A stretch of DNA of 64,000 nt from Streptomyces sp. TRM68416. GTDB taxonomy: Bacteria > Actinomycetota > Actinomycetes > Streptomycetales > Streptomycetaceae. The notes beneath the pieces are model-generated. The model saw only the letters and a list, made by a program, of their open reading frames with translations. It searched no databases and was not told the origin of the DNA. A program made the translations under genes and the position numbers. The stretch lies in assembly GCF_014596915.1 (NCBI RefSeq), contig NZ_JACVWU010000013.1, positions 124,001-188,000 of the forward strand, written 5' to 3'. This document shows positions 40,654-49,929 of the stretch, piece by piece; position 1 is the stretch's first letter; the number at the start of each line of letters is the position of its first letter.

Positions 40654-42885
40654 ATGTCGAGTTCGATCAACAGACGCCACTTCCTGGCCGGTGCCACCTG
40701 CGTCGCCGCGGCGGCCGTAGCCGGAGGTGTGTTCGGCTCCGGGGTCGCCCAGGCGGCGCCCACCGCGTACACACCGGACTGGGACTCGGTCGACCAGCAC
40801 CCGGCGGCCCCGGAGTGGTTCCAGGACGCGAAGTTCGGGATCTACTTCCACTGGGGCGTCTTCAGCGTCCCCGCCTACGGCAACGAGTGGTATCCGCGCA
40901 ATATGTACCGGGCAGGCGACTCCGCCCGCCAGCACCACATCGAGACCTACGGTCAGCCGTCGGCGTGGCCGTACCACAACTTCATCAACGGGGCTCGGGA
41001 CCTGGCGGGCAACTTCAAGCAGTTCGCGCCGAAACTGAAGTCGGCCGGCGGGAAGTTCGACCCCGACGAGTGGGCGCAGTTGTTCGTCGACGCGGGCGCC
41101 AGGTTCGCCGGCCCGGTCGCCGAGCACCATGACGGCTTCTCCATGTGGGACAGCCAGGTCAACGAGTGGAACTCGGTGCAGAAGGGCCCGGGACTGGACC
41201 TGCTCAAGCTCTTCTCCACGGCCATCCGCGCCAAGGGCCTCAAGCTGCTGGTGGCCATGCACCACGCGTACAACTTCACCGGCTTCTACGAGCACGCCCC
41301 CGCCCAGACGGACCCGAGCCTCAAGAAGCTCTACGGGCAGCTCGGTCCGGCCGCGGAGAACCAGCTCTGGTTCGACAAGCTCAAGGAGGTCGTCGACCGC
41401 GCCCAACCCGACATCCTCTGGCAGGACTTCAACCTGGACGAGGTCGACGAGCAACAGCGCCTGAACTTCCTGGCGTACTACTACAACCAGGCGATCGGCT
41501 GGGGCCGTGAGGTCGTCACCACGTACAAGGACGGCATGAACGGCAAGGGCGAGGTCTTCGACTACGAGCGCGGCGGCCCGGCCGACCTCACCACCCCGTA
41601 CTGGCTGACCGACGACAGCATCTCCAGCTCCAGTTGGTGCTACACGCAGGGCATCGGCTACTACAGCATCCAGCAGATGCTGCACTCGTTCATCGACCGG
41701 GTCAGCAAGAACGGCAACGTGCTGCTGAACATCGCGCCGATGGCCGACGGCACCATCCCCCAGGCGCAGAAGGACATCCTCCTCGGCATCGGCGACCACC
41801 TGAAGCGCTTCGGCGAGTCGGTGTACGCGACGCGCGCCTGGACGGCGTACGGCGAGGGCCCGACGAAGATGGGCGGCGGCTCGTTCACCACCCCGCACGC
41901 CGGCACCCCGCAGGACATCCGCTTCACCCGCGACAAGGCGGGCACCGTCCTGTACGCCACCGTCCTCGGCTGGCCCGGGAGTTCACTGACGATCAAGACG
42001 CTCGGCTCGGACCGGATCAACCTCTCCTCGCTGACCTCGGTCAAGCTCCTCGGCACCACCGCGGGCACCTACATCGACCTGCCCACGCCGGTCCAGAACT
42101 CCTCCGGCCTCACGGTCACCCTGCCCTCCTCTGCGCCGTACAGCGCGGGCGCCTACGTCCTGAAGCTCGCCTTCTCCGGCCCGATCCCGGGGCTGCGGCC
42201 GCTGGCCGGCGCCATCGCCTTCGCGGACGTCAACTACACCGGTACCGCCGGTGTGTTCACCGTCGGCGACCACACGGCGGCCGACCTGACCGCGGCCGGA
42301 CCGGGCCCGGGCACGATCTCCTCCCTGCGACCGGCCCCCGGTTACCAGGTGGTCGGCCACTCCGGGGACAACTTCACCGGCACCTCCTGGACCTTCACCG
42401 CCGAGAACCCCGATCTGCGGGTCACCGGCAACAACGACCGGATCGCTTCGCTGCGGGTCCAGTTCAACCCGGCGACGTACTTCCGGATCATCAACGCCAC
42501 CAATGGACTCGCCCTGGACAGCGGCGGCGACGTGGCCTCCGGATCCAACCTCAAGCAGTGGACCTGGAACGGCAGCACCAACCTCCAATGGCGGGCGGAG
42601 GCGGTCGGTGGCGGCTACTACCGGCTGGTCAACCGGACCAACGGCATGGTCGCCGACGGCTGGGGCGCCACCGACATCGGCTCCGCCGCCCGGCAGGCCC
42701 CCTGGAACGGCGGCAGCAACCAGCAGTGGCGCATCACCCACCGGGGCGGCGACCACTACACCATCGCCAACCGCACCACCGGCCTGGTCCTCGACGGCGG
42801 CGGCAACGTCGGCTCGGGCTCCGTCACCAAGCAGTGGACGTACGGCAGCAGCGCCAACCTGCTGTGGACCTTCACGGCCGTCTGA
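40654..42885 (+). CDS. Secreted alpha-L-fucosidase (GH29) with crystallin-like and ricin-lectin modules
   Basis: 743 aa from the ATG at 40654. Twin-arginine signal (SINRRHFLAGATCVAAAAVAGG). Residues about 40-400 form a GH29 barrel: EWFQDAKFGIYFHWGVFSVPAYGNEWYPRNMY, GPVAEHHDGFSMWDS and DILWQDFNLDE with the probable nucleophile Asp. A beta-sandwich follows to about 515. Residues about 525-610 look like a beta/gamma-crystallin-type module (IAFADVNYTG...NNDRIASLRVQF), and 615-743 are a ricin B-lectin (CBM13) trefoil with repeated QxW. It would release L-fucose from glycans outside the cell for the importer and catabolic operon. A hairpin terminator follows. Confidence 0.92.
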   Translation: MSSSINRRHFLAGATCVAAAAVAGGVFGSGVAQAAPTAYTPDWDSVDQHPAAPEWFQDAKFGIYFHWGVFSVPAYGNEWYPRNMYRAGDSARQHHIETYGQPSAWPYHNFINGARDLAGNFKQFAPKLKSAGGKFDPDEWAQLFVDAGARFAGPVAEHHDGFSMWDSQVNEWNSVQKGPGLDLLKLFSTAIRAKGLKLLVAMHHAYNFTGFYEHAPAQTDPSLKKLYGQLGPAAENQLWFDKLKEVVDRAQPDILWQDFNLDEVDEQQRLNFLAYYYNQAIGWGREVVTTYKDGMNGKGEVFDYERGGPADLTTPYWLTDDSISSSSWCYTQGIGYYSIQQMLHSFIDRVSKNGNVLLNIAPMADGTIPQAQKDILLGIGDHLKRFGESVYATRAWTAYGEGPTKMGGGSFTTPHAGTPQDIRFTRDKAGTVLYATVLGWPGSSLTIKTLGSDRINLSSLTSVKLLGTTAGTYIDLPTPVQNSSGLTVTLPSSAPYSAGAYVLKLAFSGPIPGLRPLAGAIAFADVNYTGTAGVFTVGDHTAADLTAAGPGPGTISSLRPAPGYQVVGHSGDNFTGTSWTFTAENPDLRVTGNNDRIASLRVQFNPATYFRIINATNGLALDSGGDVASGSNLKQWTWNGSTNLQWRAEAVGGGYYRLVNRTNGMVADGWGATDIGSAARQAPWNGGSNQQWRITHRGGDHYTIANRTTGLVLDGGGNVGSGSVTKQWTYGSSANLLWTFTAV

Positions 42886-42981
42886 TCCCCGCAACGCACT
42901 CCCCCGATCAGCCCTCGTTCCCGCACACCCCGCTCACCCCTCGTTCGTCGAGTCCTGAACCGGCACCCGTGACGTGACCCC

Positions 42982-43015
42982 GAGGCGGAGAAATCACCGG
43001 CAACCTTTCCGCCTC
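42982..43015 (+). terminator. Hairpin terminator after the fucosidase gene
   Basis: GAGGCGGA (42982-42989) pairs perfectly with TCCGCCTC (43008-43015) around an 18-nt loop, 96 bp after the stop. Confidence 0.5.
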
Positions 43016-43067
43016 CGGCGGTCACTGAAGGGTGCAGCATCGGCTCGAATCTCCGAACGGACGGCTA

Positions 43068-44033
43068 ATGACGACAGCGAGGCAGGCCGCGAGACAGCGC
43101 AGGCGCAGGCGCCGACTCATCCTGGGCAGCACGGTGGCGGTGACCGCCATGGGCGTTCTCGCCTACCTGCTCGTGGGGTTGGTCCCCGACCGGAAGGAAG
43201 AGGCGGCGCCCGCGGCCGCAACGCCCGCCGCCAGCACTCAGGTGAGGTCCGCCGCCCCGACCGGCACGAGCAGCCCGACCGCGTCGGGGACGCCGACCCC
43301 GAGCGGCAGTCCGAGCCAGAGCCCGAGTCCGACGGCCACCGCCACCACCGCGTCGGCGAAACCGTCGGCCGCAGCCACCCCGCGTCCCCCGCAGGCGGCG
43401 ACCACCACGGCCCCGTCGGCGGGGCGAATCAAGCCCGGCGTCACCTACACCGGGGTCGCCACCGCCTACGAGGCCGCGGACGGAAACGGCGCCTGCCTGT
43501 TCGGCCCGAGTCCCGACCTCATGATCGCGGCCATGAACACCACCGACTACGAGACGTCCCGGGCCTGCGGCGCCCACGTGCTCGTCCGCGCCTCGAACGG
43601 CAAGTCGATCACGGTACGGATCACCAACGAATGCCCCCTGCCCTGCGCACCCGGTCAACTCGACCTCAGCCAGCAGGCCTTCGCCAAGCTCGCCGACCTC
43701 AAGGTCGGCCGGATCTCGATCACCTGGCAACTGCTGAGCCCGGGCACCTCCGAGACCATGTCCGTCCGCTACAAGACCGGGTCCAGTCAGCACTGGTGCG
43801 CCATCCAGGCCATCGGCCACCGCAACCCGGTCGCACGCCTGGAAGTGCAGACCGGCGGCGGCTGGCGGCAGTTGCCGCGCACCGAATACAACTACTTCAT
43901 CTCCGCCGACGGCAGCGGCTGCGGCGGCGCGATCCGAGTCACGGACATCTACGGAGAACGACTGACCGTCACCGGGATCGCCCTACGGCCGGACGTCGCG
44001 CAATCGACCGGGGTGCAGTTCGCCCGGCACTGA
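43068..44033 (+). CDS. Expansin-like secreted/membrane-anchored protein
   Basis: 321 aa from the ATG at 43068; a GTG at 43032 is possible. A basic stretch (RQRRRRRRLILGS) and one membrane helix (about 20-42) are followed by a long Ser/Thr/Pro/Ala linker (about 55-125) and then two domains: a double-psi beta-barrel (GVTYTGVATAYEAADGNGACLFG, ITVRITNECPLPCAPGQLDLSQQAFAKLAD) and a C-terminal beta-sandwich (HWCAIQAIGHRNPVARLEVQT). This is the bacterial expansin layout, which loosens cellulose or cell-wall glycans without hydrolysis. No operon partner. Confidence 0.88.
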   Translation: MTTARQAARQRRRRRRLILGSTVAVTAMGVLAYLLVGLVPDRKEEAAPAAATPAASTQVRSAAPTGTSSPTASGTPTPSGSPSQSPSPTATATTASAKPSAAATPRPPQAATTTAPSAGRIKPGVTYTGVATAYEAADGNGACLFGPSPDLMIAAMNTTDYETSRACGAHVLVRASNGKSITVRITNECPLPCAPGQLDLSQQAFAKLADLKVGRISITWQLLSPGTSETMSVRYKTGSSQHWCAIQAIGHRNPVARLEVQTGGGWRQLPRTEYNYFISADGSGCGGAIRVTDIYGERLTVTGIALRPDVAQSTGVQFARH

Positions 44034-44143
44034 AGGCAGCCCCCGCACCGCACGAACATCGAAGCCACCGGACTGAGCGGCCCGGCGCCGATGGCTCCTC
44101 GGAGTGCGCGCCCTGGGCTGAAACGGGATCTCGCGGCGCCGGG

Positions 44144-45337
44144 TCACCCAGGCTCGGCGCTGCCGAGGAGGGGGTCCGGGAGTTCTCTCCAGCCGTCCGG
44201 GCCGAGTGCCAGCTCGGCGTCGGTGAGCAGCGCCTCGTCCAGTGCGCAGCGGATCCGCCATGCGTCCAGGCCGGTGCCGGTGACGTTGAGTTCGCTGCGG
44301 CGTTCGCCGTAGGGGTCGCGCCAGAACCAAGAGGCGAGCGTGCGCCGCAGGGGCGAGGCGGCCGCCCAGGCGGCTCCGTCCCGCGGCTCCAGCCAGCGGC
44401 CCGTCTCCCTCAGCTCCAGGTGCGCCCCTGCCGAGCGCCAGGTCACGACCTCGTCGGGGCTGCTGCCCAGCCACAGATGACCGCGGCCGCGTGCGACGCC
44501 GTCCAGCACGGTGTCGAGCGCGTCGGCCAGTCTCGCCGGGTGCAGAGGGCGGCGGGCCCGCCAGAGCACCGACTCCACGCCGTGATCGGCGGTGCGCGGT
44601 GGCGGTGGCGGTGGCGGCAGGACGGGTTCCAGCCGGGCCCGCCACGCGTCGGCCGCGCCGGACGGCAGGGCCTCGGCGATCGACGCCGCGCGCACGTCCC
44701 CGCCCGGCGCCACGACGACCCGCGCCTCCCGGTTCAGGTGGCCGACGAGCGCCGCGACGCCGGACGCGCTCCGGTCGCCTCCGGCCGACCCGTCCCGCAC
44801 CGCCACCACGTCCGCCGCTTCCACCTGGCGGGCCGCGGCCTCCGCGGGCGTCAGGGCCTCGCCGAGGCCGCGCCCGTCCCACAGCCGGACGGGCCGGTGG
44901 ACACAGCCGAGATCGGTCATGAAGGCGGCGGGATCGATGCCGACCGCGACGGGAGCCGGATCGTAGAAATCCGTCAGGGGCCCGCTCGCGACCCGTGCGC
45001 GCCACAGCTCCACCAAGAAGGGCAGGACATCGAGGGTCGCCGGAAGAGCGAGGACGACATGCGGCCGCCCCGGGCCCGCCGCTCGCCGCAGGGCCACGAG
45101 GTCCTGACGCAGAATCACCACCGGGTCCCCGGTGACACCCAGGGGGCCGGGCTCCCGGCCGTGCGGGCCGGTCCCGGAGAAGGAGCGCTGGACGACCGGG
45201 TAGCCCTCGTCGCCCCTGTCCTCCACCGACACGGCCAGCACCGTGGCCTGCGGGGAGACACGCAGCAGCGCGTCGACCACAGCGCCCCGAACGGCCGGGG
45301 TGTTGCCGGTGACCACGCTCAACAGGCCCTTGGACAT
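44144..45337 (-). CDS. CobW/G3E-like protein lacking the GTPase P-loop
   Basis: 397 aa from ATG 45337. The C-terminal CobW_C region is clear (GVESVLWRARRPLHPARLADALD, GHLWLGSSPDEVVTWRSAGAHLEL, DPYGERRSELNVTG), and the overall layout is that of G3E metallochaperone GTPases. The N-terminus, however, reads SVVTGNTPAVRGAVVDALL where GxxGxGKT is expected, and the CxCC metal motif is replaced by TGDPVVILRQDL. A Pro run (nine Pro) separates the halves. It lies 11 bp after the small Cys-rich gene, under a Zur box, so a role in zinc shortage is likely although GTP hydrolysis is doubtful. Confidence 0.85.
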   Translation of the reverse strand: MSKGLLSVVTGNTPAVRGAVVDALLRVSPQATVLAVSVEDRGDEGYPVVQRSFSGTGPHGREPGPLGVTGDPVVILRQDLVALRRAAGPGRPHVVLALPATLDVLPFLVELWRARVASGPLTDFYDPAPVAVGIDPAAFMTDLGCVHRPVRLWDGRGLGEALTPAEAAARQVEAADVVAVRDGSAGGDRSASGVAALVGHLNREARVVVAPGGDVRAASIAEALPSGAADAWRARLEPVLPPPPPPPRTADHGVESVLWRARRPLHPARLADALDTVLDGVARGRGHLWLGSSPDEVVTWRSAGAHLELRETGRWLEPRDGAAWAAASPLRRTLASWFWRDPYGERRSELNVTGTGLDAWRIRCALDEALLTDAELALGPDGWRELPDPLLGSAEPG

Positions 45338-45348
45338 GCGATCTTCCG

Positions 45349-45729
45349 TCAGTTGAGGTGGGCGACCTGCCGCGGCGCCGGAGCGGCGAGCAGGGATTCG
45401 GCAAGGCTGCCGTCGTCGGGCATTCCGGCCCGCAGCCATGCGGCGACCGCCTCCGCGTCGGCCCGGGTCGCGATCGGGCCGAGACGCACCACCGCCCCGA
45501 CGGCACGGCGGTCCGCCGCGCAGGGCTGTACGGCGGCGTAGAGGCCGCGGCCCGAACGGCAGTGCAGGAACCGGTCCAGGCACCCGGTGGAGATCATGAC
45601 GCCGTGGGAGCAGGCACGGACGGCCCGGCGCAGCACGTCCATGACGTGATCGTCGGCGGCGTCCCGGCACGTGGCACAGACGACCAGGGTGAAGGGGCGG
45701 TCGTGGGGGTCGCGTGCGGTGGGGTCCAT
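45349..45729 (-). CDS. Small Cys-rich protein, first gene of the zinc-starvation operon
   Basis: 126 aa from ATG 45729 with GAGAGAGGAA upstream. It has six to seven Cys, including CATC near the N-terminus and spaced Cys in CSHGVMISTGCLDRFLHCRSG, then a conserved-looking YAAVQPCAADRRAVGAVVRLGP. The pattern recalls thioredoxin-like (2Fe-2S) or DUF1636-type metal proteins, but I cannot name it securely. The position directly behind a Zur-type operator suggests a function in zinc limitation. Confidence 0.7.
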   Translation of the reverse strand: MDPTARDPHDRPFTLVVCATCRDAADDHVMDVLRRAVRACSHGVMISTGCLDRFLHCRSGRGLYAAVQPCAADRRAVGAVVRLGPIATRADAEAVAAWLRAGMPDDGSLAESLLAAPAPRQVAHLN

Positions 45730-45807
45730 GCGTGCGTTCCTCTCTCGCCCTCGGGGCGTGCCGCGGCACACCCTTGGCCACCGGCTGCCTCCGCGGTGCC
45801 GCACCCA

Positions 45808-45836
45808 AGCTAACAGCAATCGAAAACGATTTTCAA
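45808..45836 (-). promoter_or_regulatory. Zur box overlapping a promoter
   Basis: On the minus strand TTGAAA (45831-45836) and TTAGCT (45808-45813) are 17 bp apart and form a promoter. The same bases make ATTGAAAATCGTTTTCGATT (GAAAA/TTTTC arms), close to the actinobacterial Zur consensus (TGAAAATGATTTTCA type). Zinc-bound Zur here would shut off the small Cys-rich gene and the CobW-like gene. Confidence 0.75.
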
Positions 45837-45886
45837 TAAGCCGACGGGGAGGGGCCGCCGGGCGAAGAGGCGGCGGGTCGGCCAGG

Positions 45887-47728
45887 TCAGGTGAACCAGG
45901 CCCCCGTGGAAAGCTCCGGGTGCGCACCGCGGGCGGCGCGGGCGAGCGCGACCGCGCTGGAGACGAGGCCGACATGACTGATGGCCTGCGGAAAATTGCC
46001 GAGGAACGTGCCGTCCGACGGGTCGATCTGCTCCGGCAGGAGCCCCAGATGGTTGGTGCGCGAACACAGACTCTCGAACAGCTCGCCCGCCCGCTCGACA
46101 TGCCCCTGCCCCATCAGGTTGTCCACCAGCCAGAAGCTGCACAGCAAGAAGGCGCCCTCCTGCTGTTGGTGCAGTCCGTCCGGTGAGCGCTCCGGCAGGT
46201 AGCGGTAGAGCAGGCCGTCCCCGGCCCCCAGCTGTTCGGTGATCGCCCGGCAGGTGGCCGCCATCTTGGGATGATCGGCGGGGACTACCCGGCGCAGGGG
46301 GAGAGCGAGCAGGGAGGCGTCCAGCGCGCTGCCGTCCCCCAGGTCCTCGGTGAGAGCGCCGACCCGGTCGTCCCAGGCATGGTGGAGGATCCGCTCGGTC
46401 AGGTGATCGGCTTGGCGTGCCCACCGCTCGGCGTCGCCGGGCAGCTTCAGCCGGTCTGCGAGCCTGGCAGCCCGGTCGAGGGCCACCTGGCACATGGCGG
46501 CGGAATAGGTGAAGGGCCTGCCGGAGGTGCGGACCTCCCAGATGCCGTGGTCGGGGGTGCGCCAGGCGTGCGCCGCCCGCTCGGCGAGGCCGGCCAGCCA
46601 CTTCCACAGCTGGTCGTCGAAGGTTCCTCCGGTGGCGGCCCATTGGAAGGCACAGTCCAGGATCTCCCCGTAGACGTCGTGCTGCGTCTGCTCGGCCGCC
46701 GCGTTGCCCCAGCGGACGGGGGCGGAACCGCGGTAGCCCTCGAGGCCCTCGTCCACGGCTTCCGGAGGGGGAAGGTTGCCGTCGACGTCGTACAGCACCC
46801 GCGGCTGGTGGTTGTGCCGGGCCGCGGTCAGGGCCCAGTCCAGGAAGCCCCCGGCCTCCGACGGCAGTCCGATGCGGCGCAGGGCGAAGACGGTGAAGGC
46901 GGCGTCGCGGATCCAGGCGTAGCGGTAGTCCCAGTTCCGGCTTCCCCCGATGTGTTCGGGGAGCGACGACGTGGGGGCCGCGATGATCGCCCCGTTCTCC
47001 ACGTAGTCCAGCAGTTTCAGGGTCAGGGCCGATCGGCGTACGAGATCGGGTCGTGGGACGTCGGCCACCACGAGCGAAGCCCAGCGCTCCCAGGCGCGCA
47101 GCGTGGCCTCCAGACCGGCCTCGGCAGTGGGATACGGACTGGGCGAGTCGTCCCAGCACAGCCGCACCACCAGCTCCTCCCCGGCCGGGAGCGTCACTTT
47201 GCAGTCCGGGGAGGTCCCGGAGCGTGAAGTGCTCAAGCGCAGGGCGACGCCCTGCCGCCCGCAGTCGAGCAGCCACTCCTCGCCGCGGCGCCGGACGTGG
47301 GCGCCGCCGCGCGGCTCCAGCTGGAGGTGGACGGTGACTTCGCCGTGGGTGACGCGTGCCCGGCGCACCAGCTCACCAGCGGCCGCCGGAGCGTCCTCCT
47401 CCAGCCGGGCGCCGACACGCAGCAGAAAGGCGTCCGTGATCTCCACGACGCCGGTGTCCGTGCGCAGCTCGGTGACCAGGACGGCCGTGTCGTCGACATA
47501 GCGCTGGCGGCTCTGGCGTACTCCCTGCGGCGAGAGCCGGAAGCCGCCTCCGTGTCGCCGGTCGAGCAGCGAGCAGAACAGGGGCTCCTGATCGAAACGC
47601 GGAACACACATGAAACTGATCTCCGCGTCCCGGCCGACCAGGGCGCAGCCACGGCCGTCACCGATCAGTCCATGGTCCTCGATCGGAAGGTAACTCTCTC
47701 GGCGGGTGAGTGGCTGCCAGAGCGTCAT
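45887..47728 (-). CDS. Glycoside hydrolase family 15 protein (glucoamylase/trehalase type)
   Basis: 613 aa from ATG 47728 (MTLWQPLTRRESYLPIEDHGLIGDGR), where the family N-terminus begins; the frame is open another 54 codons. It is cytosolic, without a signal. The N-terminal beta domain (about 1-260) is followed by an (alpha/alpha)6 barrel: GGSRNWDYRYAWIRDAAFTV with the general acid region, EQTQHDVYGEILDC, QQQEGAFLLCSFWLVDNL and LLPEQIDPSDGTFLGNFPQAISH with the catalytic base Glu. Actinobacterial members include trehalases and glucan glucosidases; the sequence alone does not decide. It stands between the zinc operon and a permease gene. Confidence 0.9.
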   Translation of the reverse strand: MTLWQPLTRRESYLPIEDHGLIGDGRGCALVGRDAEISFMCVPRFDQEPLFCSLLDRRHGGGFRLSPQGVRQSRQRYVDDTAVLVTELRTDTGVVEITDAFLLRVGARLEEDAPAAAGELVRRARVTHGEVTVHLQLEPRGGAHVRRRGEEWLLDCGRQGVALRLSTSRSGTSPDCKVTLPAGEELVVRLCWDDSPSPYPTAEAGLEATLRAWERWASLVVADVPRPDLVRRSALTLKLLDYVENGAIIAAPTSSLPEHIGGSRNWDYRYAWIRDAAFTVFALRRIGLPSEAGGFLDWALTAARHNHQPRVLYDVDGNLPPPEAVDEGLEGYRGSAPVRWGNAAAEQTQHDVYGEILDCAFQWAATGGTFDDQLWKWLAGLAERAAHAWRTPDHGIWEVRTSGRPFTYSAAMCQVALDRAARLADRLKLPGDAERWARQADHLTERILHHAWDDRVGALTEDLGDGSALDASLLALPLRRVVPADHPKMAATCRAITEQLGAGDGLLYRYLPERSPDGLHQQQEGAFLLCSFWLVDNLMGQGHVERAGELFESLCSRTNHLGLLPEQIDPSDGTFLGNFPQAISHVGLVSSAVALARAARGAHPELSTGAWFT

Positions 47729-47893
47729 GGCGAGCAAGTACCCCGAATCCTTGAGGTTGATCAGTTCTCCGGTGCTCGCACCGGCCGGAACGACTGACGT
47801 GTCCGGTCGGGTGCCCCGCCGCTGTGGTGCCGGGGGCGCCGTCCCCCGCACCGTGATGCGGGCCGTGCCGGTCGTCTTGGTGGCTCGCAAGCC

Positions 47894-48961
47894 CTACGGG
47901 TCCTCGTTCGGTCCCTCGGTGGACCGCTGCCCGGCTCCCCCGTAGTGGGTGCGCAGTTCGTGGACGACGCCGAAGGCGGCTGCGGTGACCGGAACCGCGA
48001 GCAGCACTCCGACGAGCCCGGCCAGCGATGCCCCCGCGGTGAGCGCCACCAGGATCACCGCGGGATGGATCCGCACGGTCCGGCTCTGGACCATCGGCTG
48101 GAAGATGTTCCCCTCAAGGAATTGGACCACGAGCACCACACCGAGCGTCCACACGGCGATGACGAGTCCCCGGTCGGCGAGCGCGACCAGTACGGCCGCG
48201 GCTCCGGAGACGAAGGCGCCGACGTAGGGGACGTAGGCGCCGATGAAGACGATCGCGCCGAGTCCGAAGGCGCCCGGCACCCGCAGGATCAGCAGGCCGG
48301 CGGTGATGAAGACCGCGTCGATGAGCGCGACCACGGTGGTGCCCCGCATGAACCCCTCGACGCCCTCGAAAGCCCTGCGGGCCATCGCCACAACGGTGTC
48401 CGCGCTGCCGCGCGGGAGGAGCGAGCGCAGGGTGTCGGCGGCACGGTCCGCGTCCCGCAGGAAGAAGAAGACCAGCAGCAGCGCCAGCACCGCCATGCCG
48501 AGAGCCTGGGCGACGATGCCGACCCCGGTGACCACACCGGAGGCAGCCGTCCCGCCGAACCTGCCCAACAGGTCCAGAGCGTCATCGGCGAGATCCTCCA
48601 GCGAGGTGCCGGACGCACCGGACCGGTCGGCAAGCTCGCGCACCGCCCTGCGCAGCGAGGCGACGATCTGGTCCCAGGTGTCGACCAACGCCACCGTGAC
48701 GAGGTACACGGCCCCCGAGACCGCCGCGAGGACGGCGACGCAGGTGAGCCCGGCGGCGACGGAGCGGTTCACCCCCGCTCTCAGAAGCCACCGGTGCACC
48801 GGGAGGAGCAACGCGGTACCGAGCAGCGCCAGCAGCACGGGGACGACCGCCGGCCGGAGCGCCACACAGACCTGGATGCCGACGTAGACGACCCCCGAGG
48901 CCAGCAGGATCACCACGCACCAGGCAGCGAACCGACGGACCGGCTCCGGCAGTAGTCGCAC
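47894..48961 (-). CDS. AI-2E/PerM-family membrane protein
   Basis: 355 aa with about eight hydrophobic segments: two helices at the N-terminus, one at 65-95, then the typical pair at about 145-170, a cytosolic loop (RDADRAADTLRSLLP) and the C-terminal set with GAYVPYVGAFVSGAAAVLVALADRG and EGNIFQPMVQSRTVRIHPAVILVALTAGASLAGLVGVLLAVP, the family signature. Members move various small substrates; the autoinducer-2 name is historical. No obvious partner. Confidence 0.9.
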   Translation of the reverse strand: MRLLPEPVRRFAAWCVVILLASGVVYVGIQVCVALRPAVVPVLLALLGTALLLPVHRWLLRAGVNRSVAAGLTCVAVLAAVSGAVYLVTVALVDTWDQIVASLRRAVRELADRSGASGTSLEDLADDALDLLGRFGGTAASGVVTGVGIVAQALGMAVLALLLVFFFLRDADRAADTLRSLLPRGSADTVVAMARRAFEGVEGFMRGTTVVALIDAVFITAGLLILRVPGAFGLGAIVFIGAYVPYVGAFVSGAAAVLVALADRGLVIAVWTLGVVLVVQFLEGNIFQPMVQSRTVRIHPAVILVALTAGASLAGLVGVLLAVPVTAAAFGVVHELRTHYGGAGQRSTEGPNEDP

Positions 48962-49078
48962 GTTTCTACCGTACGAACCGGCCGCACAGGCCCGGGCGAC
49001 CGCCGGGCGCGTGACGGTGCTCAGTCGGCGTGCAGGGCCTGGCGGCGCAGGGGCGGGCGGGTGCCACGCGGGCGGTGT

Positions 49079-49498
49079 TCACGGGCGGTAGGGAAAGCGC
49101 GGGGGAATGTAGCCGGATCCCCAGAAGGGGGCGTAGCCGTAGTGGCTGTAGACCCGGTCGGAGTATTCGCGCTGGTCGACAAGTTCCGGATCGTACTCGG
49201 GCGCGTCGACGACGTCGTCCCGGGTACGGTCGATGCGAACCTGGTCCTCGGTCACGTCGGCCACCGCGTCGACCGGGATGTAGCTCTTCTTTTCGCCGAG
49301 GCCGAGGAAACCGCCGTACTCCATGAGGAGGAAGCGGACCTTGCGCTCCTCCTCGTCGATGATCAGGTCGCTCACCTTGCCGAGTTCGTTGCCGGAGCGG
49401 TCGGCCACTTTCCGGCCCCGTACATCCTCGTCGGCCGAGGGGATCATCTGTTGCGAATCGGAGAGCCGGGTCAGCACGGGAATGTCGCCGGTGTTCAT
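49079..49498 (-). CDS. PRC-barrel domain protein
   Basis: 139 aa from ATG 49498 with GAGGGAGG upstream. Residues about 20-95 are a PRC-barrel: DVRGRKVADRSGNELGKVSDLIIDEEERKVRFLLMEYGG and KKSYIPVDAVADVTEDQVRID. The C-terminal part is acidic and Tyr-rich (EYSDRVYSHYGYAPFWGSGYIPPRFPYRP). Such stand-alone proteins are common in actinobacteria, often stress-linked, with unknown function. No operon partner is evident. Confidence 0.85.
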   Translation of the reverse strand: MNTGDIPVLTRLSDSQQMIPSADEDVRGRKVADRSGNELGKVSDLIIDEEERKVRFLLMEYGGFLGLGEKKSYIPVDAVADVTEDQVRIDRTRDDVVDAPEYDPELVDQREYSDRVYSHYGYAPFWGSGYIPPRFPYRP

Positions 49499-49929
49499 GG
49501 AGCCTCCCTCGGACGCGTGCAGTACCGGCGCGGCCGGACGGTGCTGCCCGGGCACGCCACTCCGCCCCAGTTCCCCGCCACCACCGCCCCATGCGTGGAG
49601 TTCGGCATCAACGCTTCCGAGCGTTCGCGGCGGTACCCGCCTCCGGTCCGACGACTGCGTTCGGAATGCCCACCGTTCCGGGGACCGGAGCCCTTCCTTC
49701 CTCGTGCGGAAGAGTTTCGGACAATGAGCGGGAGGGTCGATTTCGTTGAATTTCGGAAGCAGCACGCCGAGGGAGGGCCGCTAAACCGGAATCTATCTCC
49801 CACATCGCCGGGCTCCGCTTCGAGTTTCGTTGGTATTTCGTGGGCCCTCCCGCTCTGCCTCGGGGTGCCCCATTCGAAGGTCGCTTCAGGGTCGCGCCAA
49901 GGATGTCCGTAAGGCGACACATCCGATAA

